Origin: Tetradesmus obliquus
Taxonomy: Eukaryota > Chlorophyta > Chlorophyceae > Sphaeropleales > Scenedesmaceae
Length of the DNA: 64,000 bases
Assembly: GCA_030272155.1 (NCBI GenBank)
Contig: CP126201.1
Coordinates: forward strand, 1,470,501-1,534,500
Direction: 5' to 3'
Shown here: positions 42,110-52,625 of the stretch, in pieces
Layout of the letters: each line of letters starts with the position of its first letter
Position numbering within the stretch: position 1 is the first letter of the stretch
Translations under genes and position numbers: made by a program
The notes under the pieces: generated by a model
The model's input: the letters and a program-made list of their open reading frames with translations, nothing else
Database searches by the model: none
What the model was told of the DNA's origin: nothing

Positions 42110-44715
42110 TCGCTTGTCCGTGTGTTTCGCAAGTATTCAAGCAGTCCCAAATGCAGCAGTAGCACAGCGTCGAGCTTCTGGGTACTTGGAGTGCACTAGT
42201 GCAGAGTAGTGGGGATGCGTTAAACTTCAGGTTACAGTACGGTCAACATAAACCACCCAGTACTTGCTGCCAATGGCTGCGCTGCCCACGTTTTTCCTGC
42301 GAACTGCTGCTGCACATCTATCTGCAGGGTGCTGATGGTAGCTGATCCCAGCCTGGCGGGCTGACATCTCGCGGCAGTAGTCAAACAAAGTCAAAGTAGT
42401 GACAATGCCCACTGCTGATGCCGTTTCCTGCAAACTGCTGCACATGTGCAGGGTGCTGCTGGTAGCTGACGTCAGCCGGGCTGGCCACCATGTTGCGGCG
42501 ACAGTCAGACAAAGTCAAATTAGTAACAAGGCACCTACATCTCACTGCTGATGTCGTTTCCTGCAAACTGCCGGGATGCCGTTACCTGCAAACTGCAGGG
42601 TGCTGATGGTAGCTGACGTCAGCGCCTGCACCATTGCGCTGCTGCAAGCCACCATGAGCGCCGTCGAGTCAAAATCAAAATAGTGACAGTGCCCACTGCT
42701 GATGCCGACTTCCCGCAAACTGCCGCAAACGTGCAGGGTGCTGATGGTAGCTGATGTCAGCGCCTGCACCGTTGCGCTGCTGCAAGCCACCATGAGCACC
42801 GTCAGAGTGGCAAACGCAGCATTGACATGATATCCTGCCAACCGCTGCATGTTTGCAGGGTGCTGATGGCAGCTGATGTCAGCGCCTGCACCATTGCGCT
42901 GCTGCAAGCCACCATGAGCACCGTCAGAGTGGCAGACGCAGCATTGACATGATGTCCTGCCAACCGCTGCATGTTTGCAGGGTGCTGATGGCAGCTGATG
43001 TCAGCGCCTGCACCATTGCGCTGCTGCAAGCCACCATGAGCACCGTCAGAGTGGCAGACGCAGCATTGACATGATTTCCTGCCAACCGCTGCATGTTTGC
43101 AGGGTGCTGATGGTAGCTGATGTCAGCGCCTGCACCATTGCACTGCTGCAAGCCACAATGAGCGCCGTCAGAGTGGCAGATGCAGCACCTGGAAAGTCCA
43201 TTTTCGACATCTACCTGGGCCCGCAGCACTGGCTATTTAATTTGGGTGTGCTTATCATCGTCTACCAGACCTCTGCGCTGCTGCCGCTGCTGGCAATGGC
43301 GCTAAAAAGGTCAACAGCAGCAGCAGCATCCGGGCCAGGAGTGACAGCAGCAGCAGCAGCAGCAGCGGCGCCAACAGCAGATCACGGCGGTAGCAGAAGC
43401 AGCAGCAGCAGCGAGGAGTCCTATTATTCACACCATCGGCTCGCCCTGTGCCTGCTGAACCGCCTGCTGCGGCTCGTCTACAGCACACTGCAGCTGCTGC
43501 TGCCGAGCGCGACTGGCTACTATGCGCAGGCAATCGCATTGCGCACGCAAGGCTTGCAGCAGCGGCCCATGAAGGCGCTGCTGGTGACTGTGCTGCACCC
43601 GACAGTCTTCTGGATGGCTCAGGTGCGCTGCTGGCGGGCTGAGCAATGTTTCCTGCAAGCTAGGGCATGTTTACTGCAAGTGCATTCAGTCAAATCAATG
43701 AACATGCTTTCATGCTGGCTGGCTACACAGGCTGTCCTGCTAGCAGAGTTGCCTCACATCGCCAAGAGGCCCTTTCTACAAGCATGGATTGTCCTGCAAG
43801 CATCAAGTGTCCTGCAAGCATAGATTGTCCTGCAAAGAAGGTTGCTTGTCTGGCATTGTTGACAGATGCCCTCTGTAGGTACGCTTTCACAGCACAGGCT
43901 GCCCTCAGTGGTGCAAAAGCAGGCTAACGCCTGCACCCAGTTCTCTTGCACATGCACTGTCGGAAATGCACATCAGTCAAACGCAGCTGATCAACTGGTG
44001 CTGTTGTCCGTTTCCTGCTTGCTTCTGCCTGCAGGCCAACTTTGTGCTGCCGTGGCGGTGGGCGCTGCTGATGCAGCTGGTCAACTCCGCAGCAGTGCTT
44101 GGAGCGTGGTCAAGGCAGCTGCCCTGCTGGCTCCAATCATTTCAAATGCAGCCAGAAACCCTAACCCAACCTGAACTCTTCTACCAAGCTCAGGCAACAG
44201 AGGCATGCGAAGTGCTGCAGTACGCAAGCTCCTACATGCGGATGGGATTCGGGGATGCAATGTTTCTGGTGTCAGATCATAGTGTGTGTGAGGGCTTCCA
44301 AGCAGTGCAGGCGCTGCAGGCGTTTGCCACAATAGTGTGCCTGGCGGTGCTGCCGCTGGCTGTTCTGTATGTGTTTGAGTGGCGGTACAAGCTGCAGTTC
44401 CTGCGATCACTGGCACAGGCAGATGCAACAGCAGCAGCAGCAGCTGATTCTACTGCAGCGGCTGACGGAGGCACCAGTGGCAGTGCTGAAAGCGGAAGCA
44501 GCAGCAGCAGCAGCAGCGTATGGCCGGCAGCTGCTGCAGGAGAGAGCAGCAGCAGCAGCGCTGGCTACCCTGCAGGTCTGATGGATGAGCCGCGTGCTGC
44601 TGTGGTGTTGCGGTGGCTGGTGTGTGTTGCCGTGATGCTGGTTGGTGCGTGGCTACTTGCTGAGGTGTTAGTATTAGAAGTATTCAGCAAAACAGCATGT
44701 CCTGCACAGCTCTAA
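41804..44715 (+). CDS. multi-pass membrane protein of unknown family, paralogue A
   Basis: Three exons: 41804-41874, 43103-43622, 44035-44715; 423 residues. I do not recognise the family. Exon 1 reads MNLLLTLQPYSLEQAFWRCK and joins in phase to VLMVADVSACTIALLQATMS. About five hydrophobic stretches look membrane-spanning: HWLFNLGVLIIVYQTSALLP, LLNRLLRLVYSTLQLLL, WALLMQLVNSAAVLGAW, FATIVCLAVLPLAVLYVF and WLVCVAVMLVGAWLLAEVLV. Two loops are filled with Ala/Ser runs. The motif YKLQFLRSLAQAD follows the fourth helix. The model is supported by the near-identical exon layout of paralogue B 5.5 kb away. Intron 1 holds six echoes of the exon 2 start. Confidence 0.75.
42328..43102 (+). repeat. six echoes of membrane-protein A exon 2 start
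   Basis: Copies of TGCAGGGTGCTGATGGTAGC and the following bases occur near 42328, 42449, 42597, 42737, 42858 and 42979, with the real exon at 43103. Units are about 120-145 bp and most end in a TTTCCTGC..GCAG acceptor of the next. The later ones keep VADVSACTIALLQATMSAVR in frame. The first two are degenerate. Paralogue B has no such array. Confidence 0.9.
43640..43850 (+). repeat. TCCTGCAAGCAT minisatellite in intron 2
   Basis: An irregular repeat of TCCTGCAAGCAT with GATTGTCC spacers has about six copies. A similar motif (TTTCCTGCAAGCCAGGGCAT) is duplicated at the same place in paralogue B (48365-48395). Confidence 0.7.
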
Positions 44716-44726
44716 GCTTTGAAGGG

Positions 44727-44764
44727 CTCCTGGCTGGAATCTCTCGTGAGATTCCAGCCAGGAG
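44727..44764. repeat. perfect 17-bp hairpin after the stop of paralogue A
   Basis: CTCCTGGCTGGAATCTC (44727-44743) pairs exactly with 44748-44764 across a 4-base loop, 11 bases past the stop. It would form a stable stem in the 3' untranslated region. Paralogue B has only a short AGGAGCC/GGCTCCT stem at the matching place. Confidence 0.8.
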
Positions 44765-44819
44765 TTGTTGAATGTGCAGTTTGCAGGTTGGTAAGGGATG
44801 CTGAGTTGGAGTTTTCTGT

Positions 44820-44902
44820 GTTGTGGCGATGCTGGTTGGTGCGTGGTTGCTTGCTGGGGTGCCGGTGACAGATGCATTTAGCAGGACAGCATGTCCTGCA
44901 TA
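44820..44902 (+). repeat. echo of the paralogue A stop-codon end
   Basis: TTGTGGCGATGCTGGTTGGT..ACAGCATGTCCTGCATAG repeats the last 27 codons of the gene with changes (MLVGAWLLAGVPVTDAFSRT). It ends in a stop matching paralogue B (CPA then TAG). Confidence 0.85.
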
Positions 44903-45394
44903 GCTGGCAGCCTTTCACTGCCTGCTTGTTCAGTTACCCTCTCCTTTTTTTGTTTGTATATCATCTTGTAGATATGATGACGTGCAGTTCGCGGAGTGCT
45001 TTTTGAACACAAAGTGACTATTGGAGGGCGTTGTGTGCATTTGGTGCACGATGGTGTGTTTTGTGTGTTACTTTCTGCAATGCAGCTCAAGAGTTCGAAT
45101 CTGACATTGCCAAAATTTGAAATCAGCCATGACTCTTACGCCGGAGCAGCAGCCCGCGCCTTGTGTGTATCTTGCCACAATGACAGGATACATTTTTTTG
45201 TTTTGGGGGGGGGGGGTCTCTCGGAACAGCTTTTTTTGTTTACACTAGTCCTACCGTTGTTTAGCATCAACACTGCGTGTGCTGTGACTGACGGCTTTGC
45301 CTGCAAGGCCATATGTCAAGTTACACACACACAGACTTTCCGAGGTGAGTCTCCTTGAGTGACAGCCTGTTTTGCTGAGTCATCTGCGACGTTC

Positions 45395-46075
45395 CAGATA
45401 TTCGGGTGTTAGTCGCAATGTAGTTGCCTGTGCACACCGTGTAACCCCTCTTCTTCAGCTTTTTTTGTTTTTTGGGCGCAGCTTTGCTTCAAGGTGCGCA
45501 GCCTTGCATCTACCGTGTAGGATTTGTGTATATACAACGTGTGTCTCCCGCCACAAAGTGGCCGCCCTGTGTGATGCAGCGCAGCACTGCTGTGGAGTCT
45601 CATATGCTGTGCACTTTGCGTTACCCATGTGCACCTTGCGTTGCGTTACATTACGTACTCCATTCCGCAGCAGAGTAGGAACCCGCTTTGCACAGATCAA
45701 AGCCTTGTGATGCAGTTCCTGCAGAGCTGTGATGCAAACTGGGACCTGTGACTCAAGCTGGGGTCCTGCCGAGCTGTGACTCGAACTGGGGTTTGTGATT
45801 CAAACTGGGGCTTGTGATTCAAAATGCGGTTTGTGATTCAAGCTGGGGCTTGTGATTCGAACTGGGGTTTTCGGAACCACGCAGGGCCTGCAGAGCCGTG
45901 GTTCAAAGTGGGGTTTGTGCGTTCTGTACACCTGTGCTTCCTTTGCTAGCTGCGGTACATTTGAGTCAGCTGTGGCAGGTGTTTTTGATTAAACACTCTA
46001 GCGTGTTGAGATTTTTGGGTGTCCGTTGCAACGTGGTTGCCTCTGCACACAGTGTCACCCCTCTTCTTCTTCTGG
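45395..46075 (+). repeat. direct repeat pair about 610 bp apart
   Basis: A block reading GGGTGTTAGTCGCAATGTAG..CACCGTGTAACCCCTCTTC near 45404-45460 recurs near 46016-46072 as GGGTGTCCGTTGCAACGTGG..CACCCCTCTTC. It may be a diverged segmental duplication or the ends of an element. Confidence 0.55.
45728..45918 (+). repeat. minisatellite of about 20-bp units
   Basis: Six to eight units of GTGATTCAAACTGGGGTTT and variants (CTTGTGATTC, CGAACTGGGG) with a central CCTGCAGAGC spacer. It is non-coding. Confidence 0.8.
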
Positions 46076-46137
46076 CGTGGTGCACTCTTACTGACGTTCC
46101 ATCAGCTGCCCAGGGGGTGTCGTGGCAGCTTTTTTGT

Positions 46138-46200
46138 TGTTACCAGGGGGAGCAAAGTCCTACTGGCTGATCATACAAAGCAATCAGGCAAACCTGAATG
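46138..46200 (+). repeat. dispersed repeat, copy 2
   Basis: Second copy of the TGTTACCAGGGGG..CCTACTGGCT block seen at 1-65. Flanks are unrelated. Confidence 0.6.
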
Positions 46201-47329
46201 CCGGTCACGTATGCCCTGGGTGTGCTGTGGCAGCTTCTACTGTGTGGTGAGTTGCGGTCACACAGCAAGTGTCCAAAGCAAGACGTGCTTGCATGCGCAT
46301 GCAAGCATTGCGTTGCTGATGATTTATGCATATCAGCAACCTCCTTGGTCCAGCTTGTGCAGCACCGTTGAGGCCTTCAACCCGGGGTGGTGATTTATGC
46401 ACTTGGTCAGCAATGACTGTTGACGATGACGCGGCAGCGAAACATTCTGCTGTTAGTGACACAGGCCATGCACATGCCGTCAGCAGTGCTGTTACACCGT
46501 GTTGCGCAAAGGGGTGCTGTAGCCCTGTGGGTTGGGCCTGAGGGGTTGATGGTGTTCTGCATGTTTAAGATTTAGTTAGTGTCCTTGCACTGGCTATGCT
46601 GATGCGTGTTGTTCTGCCAGGACTCCTTTGTGCATGCCGTGCTGGGTTTCAAACCCATTTCAAACCCATCAGCGGCTGAAATGTTGCTGTTGCCTTTTTG
46701 GGCAGATCTGCTTGGAAGCTTCTAAAAATGTCCTGCAGTGGTTGTCGAAGGCCCTCTTGCTGCCCCGGCTGGTACTGATATCCAGCAATGCTGATTCGAA
46801 TCCAGACGTGCCATATGTTGCTGACATAAGGTATGGTGAAGCATGATGGTTTTGATGCACCCTAGCGAGTGTGGTAAACAGCAGTGATTGTGACAACGCA
46901 ATCATCACAGCTAGCTATGTCAGTCCACATTATGATGCATTTTGCTTGTGGAGTATGACCTGCATGCACGTTGAAACGTTTGCACCACGGGTGCGTTCTG
47001 GTGGGGTGCCTGATGCTGTCACAGGTGTGACAGCGGGTGTGAACACGTGGGCCAGCAGCAGTGACACGTCGCTTTCAACACGCACGCCTTATACAAACGT
47101 TTCATCAAACATTGCACTACGCTGAAGTCAACAGCTATGCTTTTCCAACTCACCGTCGCGTAACCCGAATGGTGCTGTGCAGTGATATGGCGTTGAGCAC
47201 AGCAGCTGTACCGACGCCGACATGAGAAAGCCAACAATGAGTGATTACTATCTGGGCTCGGCGGTTCTGAGAGGGGGGTTCAGCAGCAGCAGCAGAACGG
47301 TGCACCCTGCACCTTCCGCAACCCGGCAC

Positions 47330-47438
47330 ATGAACCTGCTGCTCACGCTCCAGCCATACAGTCTGGAGCAGGCGTTCTGGAGATGCAAGTGCACCCGCAG
47401 GTGGGCCAGCAGCGCTGTCACAGCGTCTGCCAGATGGT

Positions 47439-47508
<70 letters not shown>

Positions 47509-49187
47509 GCGCACCCGCAGGTTGGCCTTTTCAAAAGTGTGCAGCCTGTCCTGCAGAGGCACAGAGCCAGGCCAGCTGCCCTGCATAAAATAGAATATTT
47601 CAGTTCCACAGTGGCACCACTAACAGCCCTCTCCCAGGCAAGAGCATCACAAATTGATGAGTTCAAGTTGCAACACAGCCAGACAGCAGCCATAGCAGCT
47701 GCTGCAGCCGAGGTGCTTCTAACAATGCCTCGCCGTGGGGCCCCCATCATAACGCTGCACTCCAGACTAACCAATCTGCTGCTGCCCAGTCGTTTAGGTT
47801 TACGGAAACTCGTGCAAGGCGTCAAAACACTGAACAACAGCTCCACTGCTGACGCTGTTTCCTGCAAACCTGCTGCGCAGGGCGCTGATGCTGGCTGACG
47901 TTTGCGCCTACACCACCGCGCTGCTGCACATGAACATGAGCGTCCTTCGCATGGCGGCAACACAGCCCAGCAAACCCATCTTCAGCATCCACCTGGGATC
48001 CGAGCACTGGCTGTTCAACCTAGGGTTCATCTCCACCATCTACCAGACCTCAGCGCTGCTGCTGCTGCTGGCAATCGCGCTCAGCACATGGACAGCAGCA
48101 GCAGCAGCAGGGCGCAGACGCGAGCCGTTCTACACGCGCCACCGGCACACGCTGTGCCTGATGAGTCGGCTGCTGCGGCTGTTCTACTGCATGGCTCATT
48201 TGCTGCAGCCTGGCGCAATGAGCTTCTTTGCGCACGCAATAGCGGCACGCACACGCGACGTGCAGCAGCGGCCCATGAAAGCACTGCTGGTCAACGTGCT
48301 GCACCCAACAGCTTTCTGGATGGCCCAGGTGCGCTGCTGGCGGGCTGTGCAAGCCAGCGTGTGTTTCCTGCAAGCCAGGGCATGTTTCCTGCAAGTGTGT
48401 ATTGTCAACAGGGAGATCAAGCTTTCATTTCGGCGGGTGCATCAAGTTGTCTCTCTTCAGGCACCCTCACTGCGTACTGGGTGACACTTGATATGCCGCA
48501 TTGCAAAGCTACGCCGCCGCAGTTGAGCCCACGCGCTTCTGCCTTGTACTTCTTTGCATGCAGGCCAACTTCGTACTGCCTTGGCGATGGATGCTGCTGA
48601 TTCAGCTGGTCAACTCCGCAGCAGTACTAGCCTTGTGGTCAAGGCCGCTGCCCTGCTTACTGCAAGCCGTGCAGCTGAAGCCATTCAACGCATCTGAGCT
48701 ATTCTACCAAGCTCAGGCAACAGATGCCTGCAAAGCATTGCAGTACGCAAGCTTTTACATACGGATGTGGATCGGGGACGTTACGTACATGGTGAATGAT
48801 AAACGCATGTGCGAGGGCTTGGGCGCGGTGCAGGCGCTGCAGGCGTTTGCCACTGTAGTGTGCCTGGCGGTGCTGCCGCTGGCTGCCGCATATGCTTTTG
48901 AGCGGAGGTATAAGCTGCAGTTCCTGCGGTCAATGGCACAGGCTGATGCAGCAGCAGCAGCAGCAGCAACCACCGGAGGCTCTACTGCAGCGGCAGGCAG
49001 CGACGCTGCAACCAGAAGCAGCAACAGCAGCGGCAGTGACAGCTACATCACAGGTCTGATGGATGAGCCGGTTGCTGCTGTGGTGTTGCGGTGGCTGGCG
49101 TGTGTTGTGGCGATGCTGCTGTGCGCGTGGCTGCTTGCAGAGGTGTTGGTGACAGAGGCGTTTGGCAGCACAGCATGTCCTGCATAG
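47330..49187 (+). CDS. multi-pass membrane protein of unknown family, paralogue B
   Basis: Three exons: 47330-47400, 47881-48328, 48564-49187; 380 residues, phases as in paralogue A. Exon 1 is almost the same as in A (MNLLLTLQPYSLEQAFWRCK). Hydrophobic stretches are conserved: HWLFNLGFISTIYQTSALLL, SRLLRLFYCMAHLLQPG, WMLLIQLVNSAAVLALW, FATVVCLAVLPLAAAYAF and WLACVVAMLLCAWLLAEVLV. The shorter length comes mainly from the Ala/Ser loops. Intron 1 contains a CAG run (about 47440-47506) and an open stretch at 47520-47840 that is not needed by the model. Function unknown. The pair arose by tandem duplication. Confidence 0.75.
47440..47506 (+). repeat. CAG tract of about 22 units
   Basis: A nearly pure (CAG)n run in intron 1 of paralogue B, flanked by two copies of a GCACCCGCAGGT exon-end motif (47391 and 47511). 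The paralogue A intron has a similar run at 42055-42108. Confidence 0.9.
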
Positions 49188-51089
49188 CTAGGAGCCTTTC
49201 ATTGGCTCCTGGTTAAGTTTCCCTCTCCTTGTTTTTTTTTGTAGACCATCATGAAGATGCTTGCAGAGGTGCTGGTGGCAGAGGCGTTTGGCAGCACAGA
49301 AGCATGTTGTGCTGACGCATGAATAGGGTATGCTGGGTGCTGATGAGCATCAAATAATATTCTAAAATCATTGAAATCTAGCATGTTGGAGGTGTGATTT
49401 ATAGCAATGACTCTGCAGTACTGTATATTAAGGCTGATGATTCAAGGGCGGGTGGTTACTGTCTCTGACCAGTTTTGGTGCTAGAGCTGCGCTGCTTGTT
49501 TGGTGACCAGCTGTGGTCAGTGTTGCCGGCAGCTGCTGCATGCTGAGCTTGACACTGCACAACAGGCGTGTGAGCTGGCTGGGGTAGCAGACATGTGCGC
49601 GGTCGTTGTGTGTCTTTATGTATGCCTTGCTTGCTTTGTTGGTGTATAAAAAGGCATTCGCTCTAGCATCTAAGTGCTCCAAAGCTGCCAGTTGACAGTT
49701 GATGACAACAGCGTTTACAAGGATTGCAGTGCTTTCACTTCACTGATGGTTGGACGCAGTTGACAGCATGCTTTGCACCGCGCAGCAGTGCAGCTTGCAA
49801 GTTTTGCCCTGAGGGTGTGCTGCAAGGAACCACCTCCACATCAGCTGTCAGCACCCCTCAAATTATGCTTGCAGGAAACCTGCGTTGGGCTAACCCTGTG
49901 AGTTGGGAAACTGGAACGATGGAGAAGTGCACTGCATATGGCATAGCGGGCTGTGGGCTTGCAGAGTGTGTACATGAGGGTTGTTATGGCACTGCGGTGA
50001 ATGCGTTGGGGGGGTGGGGGGTCTGCAGAAACTGGTGCTCAAATGCTCCCAGCTGCTTCATCACAAGAGAGCGGTACTGTTCATACACTATGGCGTGTGC
50101 ATGTGGTGTGCACTTGGTGTGCATCTGGCCTACAATGTATCTTCAAGTGTGCTTGCTCACCTCTTCTTGACCGCTGATGTCACGTGTTGACGTGTACAAA
50201 CGGTCGACAACAGCAGTGATCCACGCTTCATCCCATGCCTCACACCTGCTGCTTTTTGGTTGTGAGCAGTGTGCTGTGGAAACTGCAGTTGTGAACTGCA
50301 GTTGTGAGCAGTGTGCTGTGGAAACTGCTTTTTCTCATGCCGTGTTATTTTTGAGGGAGGCTGTGCTGGTGTGCTGTGGTGCTCCAAATGGGCTGTCGCT
50401 TGACCTTGTACAGGCAGGTCTGCACCTGCACGTGCACGTGTCGTGCCTGCTGCAGTAGTGTGGTATGCCCTTTCTGGTGGCACTGCTGCTGCAACTGCTA
50501 TCCGTGATTCTACAAATGATTTTTCTGCCGCAGACTTTCAAGGAAGTAGCACCCACCATCATGAATGATTCAAGCGTTTGCTGCTGACATCGTTAGCAGT
50601 GCTGTTGGTGGCTTGGATCATGGCAAAATGCTGGGTACATGGTACTGTAAAATATCAATCAGTTGTTCTGTTCTTGTATAGTTCTAAGGTCAGAGTAATT
50701 TACGCTGGCAATCAGCGCCGCATGTCGTGCTGCAGGTTGGTGCGCCGGAAAATTGACAGCCGCGACTGCGACCTTGGAAAGAAGCTGCAGGATGCAAATG
50801 AAGACTATTGATGTCAATCTTTCCCCCTTTCATATATGCATCGCAACCACACTCACAAGGGCACAATGCTGCGATGCCGGGCAGTGCGCGACGGGCGTGC
50901 AGGCCCTGCAAGACGGTTGGTGTGTTACACAGCATCTGGCAGCTGCAAGACCCCTCAGCGCAAAGAGCTTCATGTCACAGAGCTCAGCATCACGATGAAA
51001 CTCTCGCCGCTTTCAGCGGCCGAGATTGCAGCCCTGGTGTCTGCTGCTGCTGCTCACGCTGCCCAGCAGTCAAAGCCCCATCACCCCCG
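49188..51089. other. convergent intergenic region between paralogue B and RTF2
   Basis: A short echo of the paralogue B tail (GAGGTGCTGGTGGCAGAGGC..) lies near 49260-49305. A 23-bp direct repeat (GAGCAGTGTGCTGTGGAAAC..) lies at about 50265-50330. A possible terminal exon is listed separately. An open frame at 49724-50170 has no family features. Nothing else is supported. Confidence 0.5.
50736..50811 (+). CDS. possible isolated terminal exon
   Basis: After a TGCTGCAG acceptor the sequence reads LVRRKIDSRDCDLGKKLQD, then ANEDY and TGA. The composition is unlike the repeat-derived frames around it and looks coding. No upstream exon, start or family could be assigned. It may be a gene fragment. 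Confidence 0.2.
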
Positions 51090-51136
51090 TCAAGATGGCT
51101 GCTGCAGGTAAGCAGCAGCCCCATCCGGCACAGACA

Positions 51137-51173
<37 letters not shown>

Positions 51174-52586
51174 TACAGCAACCGCAACAGCACACACCGC
51201 GCCACTGCCGCCACCTTCTAGCGCCTCACGCGCACGCTTCCGGTTCTTTCCAGCCTCCTCTGCTGCTCTCACCTCCTTCGCTGCAGCTTTTGCAGCAGCT
51301 TTGGCCTTTAGCTGCTGCCGCACAGCCTCCATATGCTCTGCGTTGCCATTTATCTGCACAACATCTTTTTTGCTGAATGGCTGGCAGCATACTGGGCAGG
51401 TGCTGTCAGCAGCAGATATGGCTGCCAGTGCTTTGTCACTAATAACATGCCCACACTGCTTCAGTGCAGAAAACGGCTGCTTGCTACCACACGGAAGCAG
51501 CGTCACTGGACATACCCACAGCGCTGCGTCTGCTGTGCCTTGCAGCACACGTGCATTGCTGCTGCTGCTGCCGCCATCCTGCAAAGCCTGGCCGCCGCCA
51601 GTGGCCTCCGCACCCTGCTGCTGCTGCTGCTGCTGCTGAAGTTCATGGACGGGCTTGGGTGTGAGGTTCACTGTGAAGACGTCCTTCAAGGACTTCAAGT
51701 GGTCAAAGGTGCCGGCTGCTGCGCGCTGCTGGTTGCTGTAGCGCAGCTGAGCTGACTCGTCACCATCCACAGAGGCACCCCTGCGACACAATGGCGCACA
51801 CACATGCAGATGCGATGATAGGTGTTTAGGTGTGCAAGGCAGCAGCCGTCCAGCGTACCGCTGCCGTAAATGACGTACATCGATATCAACTGACATATAA
51901 GCTTCAACATTGTAATGCTGCTCGCCTTGCTGCTAGCAGCTGTTCAGCAGCGCCGGCCTGTTCAACAGCTGGCCCAGCACCAAACCTTCTAAAAAGTCGG
52001 CAACTAAAATGGATATAAACAATAAGTACTCCACCCAAGTCCTGCTCACCTTGCTGCCAGCAGGTGCTCCAGCACTGCCTGCCTGTTCATGAGCTGCCCC
52101 AGCAGGTCGGCCACAATGGGCGCTGCCAGCGGCAGCCCTGACAGTGCACAGCAGGACCACAGGATCAGCCTGCGGAAAAGATGAAAACAGAAACAACAAA
52201 GAGGCAGCAGCAGCAGCAGTCGTCAAGCCATGCAGATGTGTTGCGCCACCAGGCAGCCCCAAAATCGCACAGCAGGACCAGCTGATTACAGGCAACCGCA
52301 GCAGTGAAACCATGTGTGTTGAGCAGAGCACGATTCGCACTGCCAGCGGCAGAGCTGACAGGGCACAGCAGGACCACAGGATCAGCCTGCAGGGAACAGA
52401 AACAATAAAGAAGCAGCAACATCAGCATCAGTCGTGAAAGAAAGATGCGTGTGTACACTTGGTGTATAAGAAGGAACGTGTCCTGAGGACTACGTGGATG
52501 CGTAATCGCCAGCATTGCGAAACCAGCGGCAGCCCTGACAGTGCACAGCAGGACCACAGGATCATCCCTGCACAGCCATCGCAAGA

Positions 52587-52625
<39 letters not shown>

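Larger units (their letters stand above)
44716..47329. other. intergenic region between the two membrane-protein genes
   Basis: No gene is supported. It contains the hairpin, a tail echo of paralogue A, a G-run near 45205, a minisatellite, a direct repeat pair and dispersed repeat copy 2. Lower CAG content than elsewhere makes it look different from the genes. Confidence 0.55.

Noticed and set aside
45080-45105. GAGTTCGAATCTGAC resembling a tRNA B box
   Set aside because: No A box, acceptor stem or anticodon arm could be folded around it. The same holds for GATTCGAATCCAGAC near 46795.
47520-47840. Open frame in intron 1 of membrane paralogue B (VGLFKSVQPVLQ and following)
   Set aside because: Exon 1 joins exon 2 in phase without it, paralogue A lacks it, and no in-phase donor follows it. 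It may still be a lost exon.
49724-50170. 148-codon open frame on the plus strand
   Set aside because: It has no family features, splice context or related sequence, and is rich in Cys and Trp as expected for chance frames in this composition.
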